Origin: Chryseobacterium aureum
Lineage (GTDB): Bacteria; Bacteroidota; Bacteroidia; Flavobacteriales; Weeksellaceae
Direction: 5' to 3'
DNA: 64,000 nt
Assembly: GCF_003971235.1 (NCBI RefSeq)
Contig: NZ_CP034661.1
Location: 3,410,001-3,474,000 of the forward strand
Numbering within the stretch: the first letter of the stretch is position 1; each line of letters opens with the position of its first letter. The notes under the pieces were generated by a model that was not told the DNA's origin, searched no databases, and saw nothing but the letters and a program-made list of their open reading frames with translations. Position numbers and translations under genes: made by a program. Shown one piece after another: positions 7,518 through 16,808 of the stretch.

Positions 7518-8342
7518 TTAATCTATGTTTAGGGGAATTGACAGTAAGGGAATTTTATTTTTATAAGCCATAATAGCTGTTTTACTGCGGTGAAACAGAG
7601 ATTCTGCAAGGGTATATTTATAAGGAACCATCGTCAGAAGATCCGGGCCCGTTAATCGTATTTCCTCTTCAATGGCCTTGATGACTTCTATAGATTGAAT
7701 CATTTTAAAGCTGTATTTAATGTCATCTAGATCATATCCGGAGTTCAGGTCAATATCATGAATAACGTTCTCAAAATCCTCCAGGATTTCACTTACGTTA
7801 AATACCTCAACCTCAGCATTAAATTCATTAATGAAATAATAAATGTCATTCATGGAAGACCAGGTCATGCTTTTATGCGTATCATAAGCAAAAAGAATCT
7901 TCCTGATGCCTGCATATTCTATATGACCAGGAATAATGAGTATGGGCTTTTTAATCCTGTGAATAGCTGTGGTTACACAGTTTCCCAACAGTTTCTGCTC
8001 AAGGGTTTTTTCTGCCATTCCCATGACAAGAAAATTACATTCGTGAAGTTGAATACAGCTTTCAAGCTCTTCAATAAAATTTCCGGAAGCCAGATGATAC
8101 CCGGTTTCTACAGCATAAAGCGTCTCTAGCTCGGTCGCTTTATCCTCCAGTTTTTTCTGATTTTTAAGCGTTTGGCTATAAAAAAATTCAGCGGAAGCCT
8201 GTGCATTCAAAGCGTGAATAGAAACGGTTTGCAGAGTAAAGAGTATCAGCCTGTAATGATGTTCTTTAGCCATAGATGCTGCATAATGAACAGCATTTTC
8301 GGCTTCCTGGGAAAAATCTGTGCAGACAATTATTGTTTTCAT
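7518..8342 (-). CDS. Universal stress protein, two UspA domains
   Basis: A 274-residue cytoplasmic protein. Residues 1 to about 140 form a typical UspA domain (start KTIIVCTDFSQEAENAVHYA, later FLVMGMAEKTLEQKLLGNCVTTAI and KKPILIIP), and residues 145-274 are a diverged second copy (IRKILFAYDTHKS, later NKIPLLSIP). The first domain has the G-2X-G-9X-G(S/N)-like loop near residues 110-125, so ATP binding is possible. Double-domain Usp proteins are common in flavobacteria. The gene is monocistronic, with its own promoter and terminator. Its role in stress or energy limitation is known for the family, not shown here. Confidence 0.88.
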   Translation of the reverse strand: MKTIIVCTDFSQEAENAVHYAASMAKEHHYRLILFTLQTVSIHALNAQASAEFFYSQTLKNQKKLEDKATELETLYAVETGYHLASGNFIEELESCIQLHECNFLVMGMAEKTLEQKLLGNCVTTAIHRIKKPILIIPGHIEYAGIRKILFAYDTHKSMTWSSMNDIYYFINEFNAEVEVFNVSEILEDFENVIHDIDLNSGYDLDDIKYSFKMIQSIEVIKAIEEEIRLTGPDLLTMVPYKYTLAESLFHRSKTAIMAYKNKIPLLSIPLNID

Positions 8343-8361
8343 TGTACCGGATTTAATACCA

Positions 8362-8369
8362 CAAAACTA
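8362..8369 (-). promoter_or_regulatory. -7 box of the universal stress protein gene
   Basis: The minus strand reads TAGTTTTG, a perfect TAnnTTTG box about 20 nt before the start codon. Confidence 0.6.
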
Positions 8370-8571
8370 TGATAGACAGCGATTCCCTGATTGTAAAAAT
8401 ACCGTGACGTTGCATAAAATGATGATGAAATGTCTTTTTCTGGTGATGAACCGTCAATTTCATTTTAACTCTTTTATTTTACGCTTCAGGTACCGTTTTG
8501 GCGGTCTCGTCTAAAATAGGGGATACTCGTACAAAATCTATTTCTATATTTACATTCATAAAATCCAGGAT

Positions 8572-9690
8572 ATGAACAGGATTTCTACCATCAGAAAAAA
8601 AATAGTACGGAATAAGAAGATTCTTTCTACCATGAAAAGAAGACTTGTCATCTGGGCAGTAGCAGTGGTTACTTTCTGTGTTTTTTCCTATCTTATTGAT
8701 CCATTTGATCCCGTTTGGAAAGAATATTGGGATGCCCCGCTGAAGATGATTCTGGAAGATGCCTCATGGATTGTCTTTTTTTCTATCATCATCTCTGAAG
8801 TAAGTATTTTTATTGACAGAACTCTCAATAAGCTGCTTCCGTGGAGCAACAGAACCGTAAAACGATTGCTCATTCAGTGTTTGATTCAGATTGTAGGAAG
8901 TGTTATGATTGTCATTATAATTAATGCAATTGTAGACTGTACTTCCGTAACCCTGCCCGAGATGGATTCCCGAAAAGAATATACACTGCTGGGACAGTGG
9001 ATTGCAACCAATATAGTAATATCATTGATAATCAGTGCTTTTAACACCGTGGATTATTTACTTGAAAACTGGAAGAAAACTGCTGTAGAAGCGGCTCAGC
9101 ACAAACTGAGAGCCTCCAAACATAAACAGGCAGCTATGGCCGCAGAACTTCAGGCACTTAAGCTTCAGATAGATCCTCATTTTATTTTTAATAACTTAAG
9201 TGTACTCTCAGAACTTATCCTTGAAGATCAGCAGCTGGGCTATGAATATTCAGAGAAGTTTGCCAGAGTATACCGATATCTGCTGGTCAATTCCAAAAAA
9301 GATATTATCGCAGTAGAAGAGGAACTGAAATTTTTAGAATCCTATATCTTTCTCATTGAAAAAAGAATTGGTGAAGGGGTTGTATTCAAAATAGATGTCC
9401 AGGAAGAATACAGATCCAGATTTACCCTTCCGCTGTCTTTACAACTGTTGGTTGAAAATGCGATTAAGCATAACCAGACCTCAAAAGTAAATCCTCTGGA
9501 AATAAAGGTTTATACAGACCCGGAGGGAGAACTGGTAGTCTCCAATACATTCCTGCCTTTGATCAATAAGCCGGATTCCTCAGGAGTGGGACTTACCAAT
9601 ATTATTGCACGATACGAAATATTGGGATATCCTAAGCCTGTGATTGAAAAAACGGAAGATAAATTTATTGTAAAACTCCCATTGATATGA
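8572..9690 (+). CDS. LytS-type sensor histidine kinase
   Basis: This 372-residue kinase has about four membrane helices in residues 25-165, a short coiled coil (170-195), and the His_kinase domain characteristic of the LytS/YehU group, with His203 in LQIDPHFIFNNLS. A C-terminal ATPase domain follows, with N-box LLVENAIKHNQ and a short SGVGLTNI G-box. No periplasmic sensory domain is present. Its stop overlaps the start of the LytTR regulator by 4 nt. The pair lies 400 bp upstream of an RND efflux operon on the same strand, whose upstream region carries a likely LytTR operator. Confidence 0.92.
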   Translation: MNRISTIRKKIVRNKKILSTMKRRLVIWAVAVVTFCVFSYLIDPFDPVWKEYWDAPLKMILEDASWIVFFSIIISEVSIFIDRTLNKLLPWSNRTVKRLLIQCLIQIVGSVMIVIIINAIVDCTSVTLPEMDSRKEYTLLGQWIATNIVISLIISAFNTVDYLLENWKKTAVEAAQHKLRASKHKQAAMAAELQALKLQIDPHFIFNNLSVLSELILEDQQLGYEYSEKFARVYRYLLVNSKKDIIAVEEELKFLESYIFLIEKRIGEGVVFKIDVQEEYRSRFTLPLSLQLLVENAIKHNQTSKVNPLEIKVYTDPEGELVVSNTFLPLINKPDSSGVGLTNIIARYEILGYPKPVIEKTEDKFIVKLPLI

Positions 9691-10451
9691 AGATTAATAA
9701 AGTTTTAATCGTTGAAGACGAAAGACCCAATGCAGACAGATTAAAAAGATTGTTGTTAAAATTAAGACCCCATATCGAAATTCTGTCTGTAGAAGACTCA
9801 ATTACCTCAGCAGTACACTGGCTGGAAAATAATGTCGTTCCGGATGTGATCATGATGGATGTAAGGCTGGCAGACGGGCTTAGCTTTGAGATCTTCAATA
9901 AGCATGAAGTAAAAAGCGCTGTAATATTCACCACGGCATATGATGAATATGCAGTACAGGCCTTCAAATACAACAGTGTAGATTACCTGCTGAAACCTAT
10001 TGAAGAAGAAGAACTGGATGCGGCTTTAAAACGCTACGAAACTTTTATGGAAGCCGTTCCGGTAGTAGGAACAGCCATCGAAGGACTTTTAAATTATATC
10101 CAGCCCAAAGACTACAGAAAACGTTTTCTGATCGCTCATAGAGACGGATACAAAACCGTTTTGGCAGAAGATATCCTATACTTCTATACCGAATTGGGAA
10201 TCAGCAAAGCCATGCTGAATACCGGAGTCGTAGAGAATGTTCCTCAGACCCTGGAAGAATTAGAAAAACAGTTGGATCCTAAATTCTTTTTTCGTGCCAA
10301 CAGGCAGTTTATTATCCACATCAATTCTGTAAAGCAGATTTTTAATCATTTTAATGGAAAACTAAAGCTTGAACTGAGAAAACAACCTGATATGGAAGTG
10401 ATTGTAAGCCGCGAAAAAGCTTCTGTTTTCAAATCCTGGATGGATTATTAA
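9687..10451 (+). CDS. LytTR-family response regulator
   Basis: The 254-residue protein has a receiver domain with Glu10/Asp11, phosphoacceptor Asp58 (DVIMMDVRLADG) and a KP motif (DYLLKPIEEE). A LytTR DNA-binding domain follows at about residues 147-254, with KRFLIAHRDGYKTV, DILYFYTELG and FFRANRQFIIHINSVKQI. LytTR proteins bind pairs of direct repeats about two helical turns apart, and such a pair lies at 10747-10778 just ahead of the efflux operon. The ATGA overlap shows coupling with the LytS-type kinase. Control of the efflux genes is inferred. Confidence 0.93.
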   Translation: MKINKVLIVEDERPNADRLKRLLLKLRPHIEILSVEDSITSAVHWLENNVVPDVIMMDVRLADGLSFEIFNKHEVKSAVIFTTAYDEYAVQAFKYNSVDYLLKPIEEEELDAALKRYETFMEAVPVVGTAIEGLLNYIQPKDYRKRFLIAHRDGYKTVLAEDILYFYTELGISKAMLNTGVVENVPQTLEELEKQLDPKFFFRANRQFIIHINSVKQIFNHFNGKLKLELRKQPDMEVIVSREKASVFKSWMDY

Positions 10452-10469
10452 TTCCATAAAAAGACAGAG

Positions 10470-10618
10470 GAGGCTGTCTCAGAAGTCAAATAATTTAGCC
10501 AGTGTCCTTCGAAGGAAAAATCTTATCAATATCCAAATCCGTGAGATTATTCACTACATTTATGAACTGCGTTCGCAGACTTTCAGTCTGTGTTCAGAAT
10601 GACACTTTGAGACAGCTC
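10470..10618. mobile_element. MITE-like element with imperfect terminal inverted repeats
   Basis: A non-coding ~149-bp element in the lytR-efflux gap. The left end GAGGCTGTCTCAGAAGTCA (10470-10488) pairs with the right end, whose reverse complement is GAGCTGTCTCAAAGTGTCA (10600-10618). Internal short inverted repeats (for example around CTGCGTTCGCAG at 10567-10578 and CAGACTTTCAGTCTG at 10576-10590) give it a folded structure. No open frame is present. The element lies directly after the response-regulator stop codon and may also act as a terminator. Confidence 0.6.
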
Positions 10619-10746
10619 TTTTTTCGTTTTATTTGTGAAATATATTAATTCATTCTGAATGATTTCACTCTTGTTTCTATCCAAAATTCTCTTTTTTTGA
10701 CTTATTATAAAGGAAAACTGCCGTTTTCTTTTCATTTTTCCTATCA

Positions 10747-10778
10747 GACGTTTCACCTGCAATTAACGACGCTTCACC
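10747..10778 (+). promoter_or_regulatory. Putative LytTR operator: direct repeats with 21-bp period
   Basis: GACGTTTCACC (10747-10757) is repeated as GACGCTTCACC (10768-10778), 10 of 11 identical and exactly 21 bp apart start to start. This is the geometry known for LytTR-domain sites such as those of AgrA. The repeats end about 33 bp before the likely -7 box at 10812-10819, an activator-like position. The regulator gene is the nearest upstream gene. Confidence 0.55.
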
Positions 10779-10811
10779 CAACTTCTGAATGAATATCCCT
10801 ATAAGATGAAG

Positions 10812-10819
10812 TTATTTTG
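10812..10819 (+). promoter_or_regulatory. Probable -7 box of the efflux operon
   Basis: TTATTTTG, one mismatch from TAnnTTTG, 27 nt before the first efflux gene. I see no good -33 box, consistent with an activator-dependent promoter. Confidence 0.4.
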
Positions 10820-10846
10820 CTCCTGTAAAATTTAAAAACTCATGTT

Positions 10847-11968
10847 ATGAATTACAGAAAAGGATATCTGGTACTTTCACTTACAGCCGCAGTAATATTG
10901 TATTCGTGCGGTTCCGGAAACGGTCAGGAAAATGCCGCTCAGATGCAGCAGGCATTGCCTACAGATTTTATACAGGTGAAGTCTGGTAATGCAGAGGTAT
11001 CTACAGGATACCCGGGAAGCATAGAGGGACAGGATAATGTAGATATTAAAGCACAGGTGACAGGATATCTGGAAGCAGTATATATCAAAGAAGGACAGTA
11101 TGTAAGCCAGGGGCAGACCCTTTTCAGAATCAACCCATCCGTGTATAACGAGCAGGTAAATACCAATCAGGCCGCTTTGAAATCGGCATTGGCAGCACAG
11201 GAATCAGCAAGACTCGAAGTTGAAAAGCTGAAACCTCTTGTAGAAGGAAAAGTAGTTTCTGATATGCAGCTGAAGACTGCCCAGGCAAGTTATAAAGCCG
11301 CATCAGCGCAGGTAGCGCAGGCCCAGTCATCATTAGGGTCATCAAAGATTAATGCCAATTTTACGTATATCAAAGCACCGGTGAGCGGATATATAGGCAG
11401 AATTCCGAATAGAGTAGGAAATCTTATCAGCCCGTCCGATGCTTCACCTTTGACAACGCTTTCAAATATAAACACGGTTAACGTGTATTTCTCAATGAAC
11501 GAAGCTGATTTTATTTCCCACAGCAGAGCTGTTGCTGGAGGAAATACCGCAGAAAATGTAGAGCTAATCCTTGCAGACGGCTCCACCTATTCTCTAAAAG
11601 GGAAACTGGAAAATGCCAGCGGAAATTTCGACAGAAATACAGGAAGCATTCAGATGAAAGCTGTTTTTCAAAATCCTGATAAATTATTAAGAGCCGGAGG
11701 AACAGCAAGAGTCATGATTCATAATGCCCTGAATGGAGTAGTCAAGCTTCCGAAAACTTCCGTAAAAGACATTCAGGACAGATTCTTTGTCTATAAACTG
11801 AATGGTAAAGACAAAGTGAAAATGACCCAGATTACCGTATCGGGAAGTACCTCCCAGGATTACTTCATCAAAGAAGGAGTGAATGCAGGAGATAAAATAG
11901 CCATCAACAGAATTGATGCCCTTACAGACGGAGCACAGGTTGCGGCCACAACGGTTCATTTGAAATAG
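10847..11968 (+). CDS. RND efflux periplasmic adaptor (membrane fusion lipoprotein)
   Basis: This 373-residue AcrA/MexA-type adaptor has a signal peptide with lipobox LYSC (Cys21), so it is anchored to the inner membrane by lipid. It shows the usual order: a lipoyl/barrel-sandwich half motif (GQDNVDIKAQVTGYLEAVYI), an Ala/Gln/Lys-rich alpha-hairpin (about 105-165), the second lipoyl half (FTYIKAPVSGYIGRI) and C-terminal beta-barrel and membrane-proximal domains. Length is normal. It is the first gene of a three-gene operon with the transporter and outer-membrane channel, each separated by 30 nt or less or overlapping. Substrates cannot be predicted. Confidence 0.95.
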   Translation: MNYRKGYLVLSLTAAVILYSCGSGNGQENAAQMQQALPTDFIQVKSGNAEVSTGYPGSIEGQDNVDIKAQVTGYLEAVYIKEGQYVSQGQTLFRINPSVYNEQVNTNQAALKSALAAQESARLEVEKLKPLVEGKVVSDMQLKTAQASYKAASAQVAQAQSSLGSSKINANFTYIKAPVSGYIGRIPNRVGNLISPSDASPLTTLSNINTVNVYFSMNEADFISHSRAVAGGNTAENVELILADGSTYSLKGKLENASGNFDRNTGSIQMKAVFQNPDKLLRAGGTARVMIHNALNGVVKLPKTSVKDIQDRFFVYKLNGKDKVKMTQITVSGSTSQDYFIKEGVNAGDKIAINRIDALTDGAQVAATTVHLK

Positions 11969-11997
11969 TTGTATAACCTTTCTTAGAAAATTCAAAA

Positions 11998-14900
11998 ATG
12001 TTAAAAAAGATCATAGACCGTCCGGTACTGGCGACGGTAATATCCCTTATCATCGTTATTTTAGGGATTATAGGATTGAACCAGCTGGCGGTGACCAGGT
12101 TTCCGGACATTTCCCCGCCTACGATTACCGTTTCAGGATCATATCCCGGAGGAAACAGTGAAACCGTGATCCGTTCCGTGGTAACTCCTCTGGAAGAGCA
12201 GATCAACGGTGTGGAAGATATGGAATACATGAAATCTACTGCCAGTAATGACGGTACATTCTCCATTTCCATCATATTCAAGCAGGGAGTAAATGCCGAT
12301 CAGGCGGCTGTAAATGTGCAAAACAGAGTACAGCAGGCCACTCCGATACTTCCACAGGAGGTAGTGAGAATGGGATTAACCACGTCCAAGCAGCAGAACA
12401 GTATGGTGTTGATTTTCAATATTTATACTGATGACAATAAACAATACGATGAAACCTTTCTTCAGAACTACGCGAATATCAACCTTATTCCACAGGTAAA
12501 AAGGGTAAAAGGGGTCGGACAGGCCATGGTATTCGGTTTGAAAGATTATTCCATGAGAATATGGCTTAATCCTCAGAAAATGTCATCTTACGGGCTTGAA
12601 CCGGCAGATGTTTCCAGAGCGATAGCAGATCACAGCCTGGAGTCTGCTCCGGGTAAATTAGGAGAAGAATCTGATGCAGCTTTAGAATACGTAATCCGAT
12701 ATAAAGGGAAGAAAAATAAACCTGAGCAATATGAAAATATTATTGTTAAAAATACAGGAAGCCAGGTCATCAGGTTAAAAGATGTGGCCCGTGTAGAATT
12801 CGGAGCCATTTCAAATACGGGAGATAACCTTTCCAATGGGAAAAATGCGGTTACTGTAGCGATTATGCAGACTACAGGTTCCAATGCGAATCAGATTGAA
12901 ATAGGCGTTAATAAAGCCCTTGATCAGTTATCAAAATCATTCCCTCCAGGTATTAAATATACAAAGGTAATGAGTACCAAAGAACGATTGGATGAGGCTA
13001 CAGGACAGGTGAAATCTACTTTGATAGAAGCATTTATTCTTGTATTTATCGTTGTATTTATTTTCTTACAGGATTTCAGATCTACGATTATTCCGGCAGT
13101 AGCAGTTCCGGTAGCCATTATCGGTACCTTCTTCTTTCTTCTGGTTTTAGGGTTTACGATAAACGTTTTGACCCTTTTTGCCCTTGTACTGGCCATCGGT
13201 ATTGTAGTGGATGATGCCATTGTAGTAGTGGAAGCCGTTCACAGTAATATGGAAGGGACAGATCTTTCAGGAAGAGAGGCAACTCATAAGGCGATGAGTG
13301 AAATTACAGGAGCGGTGATTTCAATCACATTGGTGATGTCGGCTGTATTTATTCCAATCGGATTTATGTCCGGTTCAGCAGGGTTATTCTACAAGCAGTT
13401 TGCCTATACTTTAGCCATAGCAATTATTATTTCGGCGGTTAACGCTTTGACTTTGACCCCTGCTTTATGCGCTGTGTTTTTGAAAAACAACCACTCTGAA
13501 GAAGGTAAAAAACCAAAAGGATTCGGGCAAAGATTTGCAGTAGCATTCAATGCTGGCTTTAATAACATGACCAACCGTTATGCAAAAGGAGTCCGCTTTT
13601 TAATAGGAAGAAAATGGATAGCGGGAGGATTAATAATAGCGGTAATAGGGGTTGCAGGCTGGCTGATGTACAGCACGCCTAAGAGTTTTGTACCCATGGA
13701 AGATGACGGATTCTTCATGTACACCTTAAGCATGCCTCCGGGAACAGCATTGACCAAAACGACAGAAGTTTCGAACAAGATCAATGAAATCTTAAAAGGA
13801 GTAGACGCAGTGCAGGAAAATACTTCCATTACAGGATATAACCTCCTTAGTAACAGTGCAGGACCTGCTTATGCGATGGGATTTGTTAAACTGAAACCTA
13901 AAAAAGAAAGAGGCGGAGTACAGGATATCCAGGAAGTGGTAGATATGGCAAATGCAAAACTGGGAGTGATCAAAGAAGGAAGTGTAATGACCTTCAGAAT
14001 GCCTCCGGTAGAAGGATACGGGATGACGAATGATGCTGAGATTGTTCTTCAGGACCGTATGGGTAGAGACCCTCAGGTTCTTAAAGCGAAAGCAGATGAA
14101 CTGATTGGCCAGCTCATGCAGGTTCCGGAAGTGGCATTTGCCTACACCATGTTCAGGGCAGATTATCCTCAGATGGAAATTGAAGTGAATGAAGATAAAG
14201 CAAAACAGCTGGGAGTAAGCATTTCAAACCTGTTGGGAACTGTACAGACGTATTTCTCGGGAGATCAGTCTCAGAATTTCTCCAGATTCGGGAAATTCTA
14301 TAGAGTGAATATTAAAGCGGACGGAGTTTTCAGAATGGATGAGCAGGCGTTCAATGACATTTTCGTAAAGAATGAAAAAGGAGATATGGTGCCGGTAAAT
14401 ACACTGATCACGCTGAAAAAAGTTTACGGCCCGGAATCCGTTCAGCGTTACAACCTTTACAACTCATTAAATATCAACGTGTCTCCAAAACCTGGAGTAA
14501 GTAACGGAGAACTGATGGGTAAGTTGGAAAAGACCTTAAGCCAATTACCCTCAGATTACAGCTACGAATGGACAGGACTAAGTTTAGAAGAGAAATCAGC
14601 AGGAAATCAGACGATTGCCATCTTCGGTTTATGTCTGCTGTTCGTTTACCTGCTGCTGGCAGCTCAATATGAAAGTTATATCCTTCCTTTAGCCGTAATG
14701 CTGTCCATCCCGACAGGAATTGTAGGAGCATTCTTAGGAATAAAAGCAATCGGGCTGGATAATAACATCTATGTGCAGGTAGGACTCATCATGCTTATCG
14801 GTCTTTTAGCTAAAAATGCGATCCTTATTGTAGAATTTGCCATACAAAGACGAAAAGCAGGTCTTTCCATTCTGGATTCTGCACTGGAAGGGGCAAAGGC

Positions 14901-15156
14901 AAGATTACGCCCCATTATCATGACCTCACTGGCGTTTATTGTGGGAATGGTTCCACTGATGATTTCTACGGGAGGAATGGCTTCAGGAAACAAATCCATC
15001 AGTACAAGTGCTGCCATAGGAATGCTGAGCGGAGTAGTTTTAGGCGTTTTTGTAATTCCTGTACTCTACATGTTTTTTCAGTATCTGGATGAGAAGTTTT
15101 CTACTAAAAAGAAGTATCAAAAAATAGAAAATCAATTGACAAATGAGCATATTTAA
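11998..15156 (+). CDS. RND efflux inner-membrane transporter (AcrB/HAE1 family)
   Basis: A full-length 1052-residue transporter with 12 predicted membrane helices and two large periplasmic loops. The N-terminus MLKKIIDRPVLATVISLIIV is typical. The proton-relay acidic pair is present in TM4 (GIVVDDAIVVVEA), and the TM10 lysine motif is present (GLLAKNAILIVEFAIQRR). Proton-driven export of hydrophobic drugs or bile-like compounds is the known family function. The gene begins 29 nt after the adaptor gene and overlaps the outer-membrane factor gene by 14 nt. No frame damage is visible. Confidence 0.96.
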   Translation: MLKKIIDRPVLATVISLIIVILGIIGLNQLAVTRFPDISPPTITVSGSYPGGNSETVIRSVVTPLEEQINGVEDMEYMKSTASNDGTFSISIIFKQGVNADQAAVNVQNRVQQATPILPQEVVRMGLTTSKQQNSMVLIFNIYTDDNKQYDETFLQNYANINLIPQVKRVKGVGQAMVFGLKDYSMRIWLNPQKMSSYGLEPADVSRAIADHSLESAPGKLGEESDAALEYVIRYKGKKNKPEQYENIIVKNTGSQVIRLKDVARVEFGAISNTGDNLSNGKNAVTVAIMQTTGSNANQIEIGVNKALDQLSKSFPPGIKYTKVMSTKERLDEATGQVKSTLIEAFILVFIVVFIFLQDFRSTIIPAVAVPVAIIGTFFFLLVLGFTINVLTLFALVLAIGIVVDDAIVVVEAVHSNMEGTDLSGREATHKAMSEITGAVISITLVMSAVFIPIGFMSGSAGLFYKQFAYTLAIAIIISAVNALTLTPALCAVFLKNNHSEEGKKPKGFGQRFAVAFNAGFNNMTNRYAKGVRFLIGRKWIAGGLIIAVIGVAGWLMYSTPKSFVPMEDDGFFMYTLSMPPGTALTKTTEVSNKINEILKGVDAVQENTSITGYNLLSNSAGPAYAMGFVKLKPKKERGGVQDIQEVVDMANAKLGVIKEGSVMTFRMPPVEGYGMTNDAEIVLQDRMGRDPQVLKAKADELIGQLMQVPEVAFAYTMFRADYPQMEIEVNEDKAKQLGVSISNLLGTVQTYFSGDQSQNFSRFGKFYRVNIKADGVFRMDEQAFNDIFVKNEKGDMVPVNTLITLKKVYGPESVQRYNLYNSLNINVSPKPGVSNGELMGKLEKTLSQLPSDYSYEWTGLSLEEKSAGNQTIAIFGLCLLFVYLLLAAQYESYILPLAVMLSIPTGIVGAFLGIKAIGLDNNIYVQVGLIMLIGLLAKNAILIVEFAIQRRKAGLSILDSALEGAKARLRPIIMTSLAFIVGMVPLMISTGGMASGNKSISTSAAIGMLSGVVLGVFVIPVLYMFFQYLDEKFSTKKKYQKIENQLTNEHI

Positions 15157-16558
15157 TATAAAAAACTTCCTTGTTTCAGGCGCAATAGCATCTTTACTGA
15201 TGTCTTGTGCCGTAGGGAAAAAATATACCAGAACAGAGCTTCAGATTCCCGAAACCTACAAAGAATCTTTACAGGTAACAGGAGATACTGTAGTCCTTCC
15301 ATGGAAAACCTTCTTCAAAGATCCAAAATTGATTGGCTTAATAGATAAAGCCCTTTCAAGAAATAATGAAGTGAATGTAGCCCTGAAAAATATACAACAG
15401 CTCGATCTGATCTACAAACAAGCTAAGCTGGGTCTGATGCCGACACTGGATCTTACAGCAGGAGCCAACAGAAGCTGGGCTTCCACCAATACGCTTAACG
15501 GCTCCCTGAACGAACAGTTTGTAGGAACAAGATACATGGATGATTTCAGCGCCGCATTAAGACTTTCATGGGAAATAGACATCTGGGGAAAAGCAAAAAT
15601 GCAGAAAGAAGCCGCAGCAGCAGAATATTTCGGACAGAAAGAAAATTTAAATGCCATCAAAAGCAGAATCGTAGTTCAGGTAGCACAGGCCTATTATAAC
15701 CTTATCAGCCTTGATGAGCAGCTGAAAATAGCTGAGCAGAATATTGAGCTGAGTAACAATACGCTCAAGATGATGAATCTTCAGTTTACCGCGGGACAGA
15801 TCAATTCATTGGCCGTTCAGCAATCTGAGGCGCAGAAAAAAACAGCCGAGTTGCTGATTCCTTTGGCGAAACAGAATATTTCTATTCAGGAAAATGCTTT
15901 AAGTATTCTTTGTGGAGAATATCCGGCCAGAATAGAAAGGGAAGGTAATCTGAAAGCGATGATTCCAGAGAATAAACTGTCAGAAGGATTACCCGCACAA
16001 CTGCTGAGCCGCAGACCGGATCTGAAAATGGCAGAATTTAACGTAATCAGCTTAAATTCCAAAACCGGGCTGGCAAAAGCCGCCATGTATCCAAGCATCA
16101 GCCTGAGTCCGCAGATAGGAGTAAATTCCAATAAATTCAACTCATGGTTTGATATTCCGGGGTCCATTACCAAAGCCATTGCTGCCAATCTTGCAGCCCC
16201 CATATTCCAGAAAAAGCAATTGAAAACGGCTTACGAGACGGCCTTGCTTGAACAGGAAAAAGCAGCGGTCAGTTTCAGACAATCGGTAATGACAGCTGTG
16301 GGAGAAGTCTCCGATGCAATGGCTAAATCTAAAGGTTCTTCAGAAAGACTTGAGCTTTTAGAACAGAGGACAGCCATTCTGGATAAAGGAATCAACGATG
16401 CGCTGAAGTTGTATAAAAGCGGTATGGCTACCTATCTGGAAGTCATCACGGCTCAGAATAACAAACTGCAGAATGATCTTGAAGCCATCAACGTAACCCT
16501 TGAAAAATTAAATGCCGAAGTAGATCTTTACAGAGCGCTTGGCGGAGGTGCACAATAA
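15143..16558 (+). CDS. RND efflux outer-membrane channel (TolC/OprM/NodT family lipoprotein)
   Basis: This 471-residue protein starts with a lipoprotein signal peptide (LLMSC, Cys22) and carries two outer-membrane-efflux repeats rich in long helices. Diagnostic pieces are LPWKTFFKDPKLIGLIDKAL, LSRRPDLKMAEFNVIS and the terminal LYKSGMATYLEVITAQNN. It would form the outer-membrane duct of the tripartite pump. The start overlaps the transporter gene by 14 nt. A hairpin terminator follows at 16579-16607, so the operon ends here. Confidence 0.95.
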   Translation: MSIFNIKNFLVSGAIASLLMSCAVGKKYTRTELQIPETYKESLQVTGDTVVLPWKTFFKDPKLIGLIDKALSRNNEVNVALKNIQQLDLIYKQAKLGLMPTLDLTAGANRSWASTNTLNGSLNEQFVGTRYMDDFSAALRLSWEIDIWGKAKMQKEAAAAEYFGQKENLNAIKSRIVVQVAQAYYNLISLDEQLKIAEQNIELSNNTLKMMNLQFTAGQINSLAVQQSEAQKKTAELLIPLAKQNISIQENALSILCGEYPARIEREGNLKAMIPENKLSEGLPAQLLSRRPDLKMAEFNVISLNSKTGLAKAAMYPSISLSPQIGVNSNKFNSWFDIPGSITKAIAANLAAPIFQKKQLKTAYETALLEQEKAAVSFRQSVMTAVGEVSDAMAKSKGSSERLELLEQRTAILDKGINDALKLYKSGMATYLEVITAQNNKLQNDLEAINVTLEKLNAEVDLYRALGGGAQ

Positions 16559-16578
16559 CTTTGAACTGTTGAATAAAT

Positions 16579-16607
16579 AAAAGGAAGCTATACTATAGTT
16601 TCCTTTT
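16579..16607 (+). terminator. Terminator of the RND operon
   Basis: A 12-bp stem with one G-T pair (arms 16579-16590 and 16596-16607) and a 5-nt loop, with a T-run in the right arm. The remaining ~200 nt before the next gene are AT-rich, and I see only promoter-like sequence in them. Confidence 0.75.
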
Positions 16608-16808
16608 TGCTGTTGACAGAACCGAAACACATCCCTTTTGAGAACAGGTATGGAATTTGCAGGGGATGATAAAATTTTATATACACAAAATCAATCGGTT
16701 ATGAAATTTTTATTCTTTTTTTAGAAAAAGCGTGCAAGATTTTCAAGAAACAGGATTTATATAGATGAGTACTCGAAAATAAATAATGTTTAACGAAAAT
16801 GTAATGCA

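Noticed and set aside
8481..8490. ACGCTTCAGG ahead of the lytS-type gene as a second LytTR site
   Set aside because: It resembles one repeat of the operator at 10747-10778, but no partner repeat lies 21 bp away, so it may be chance.
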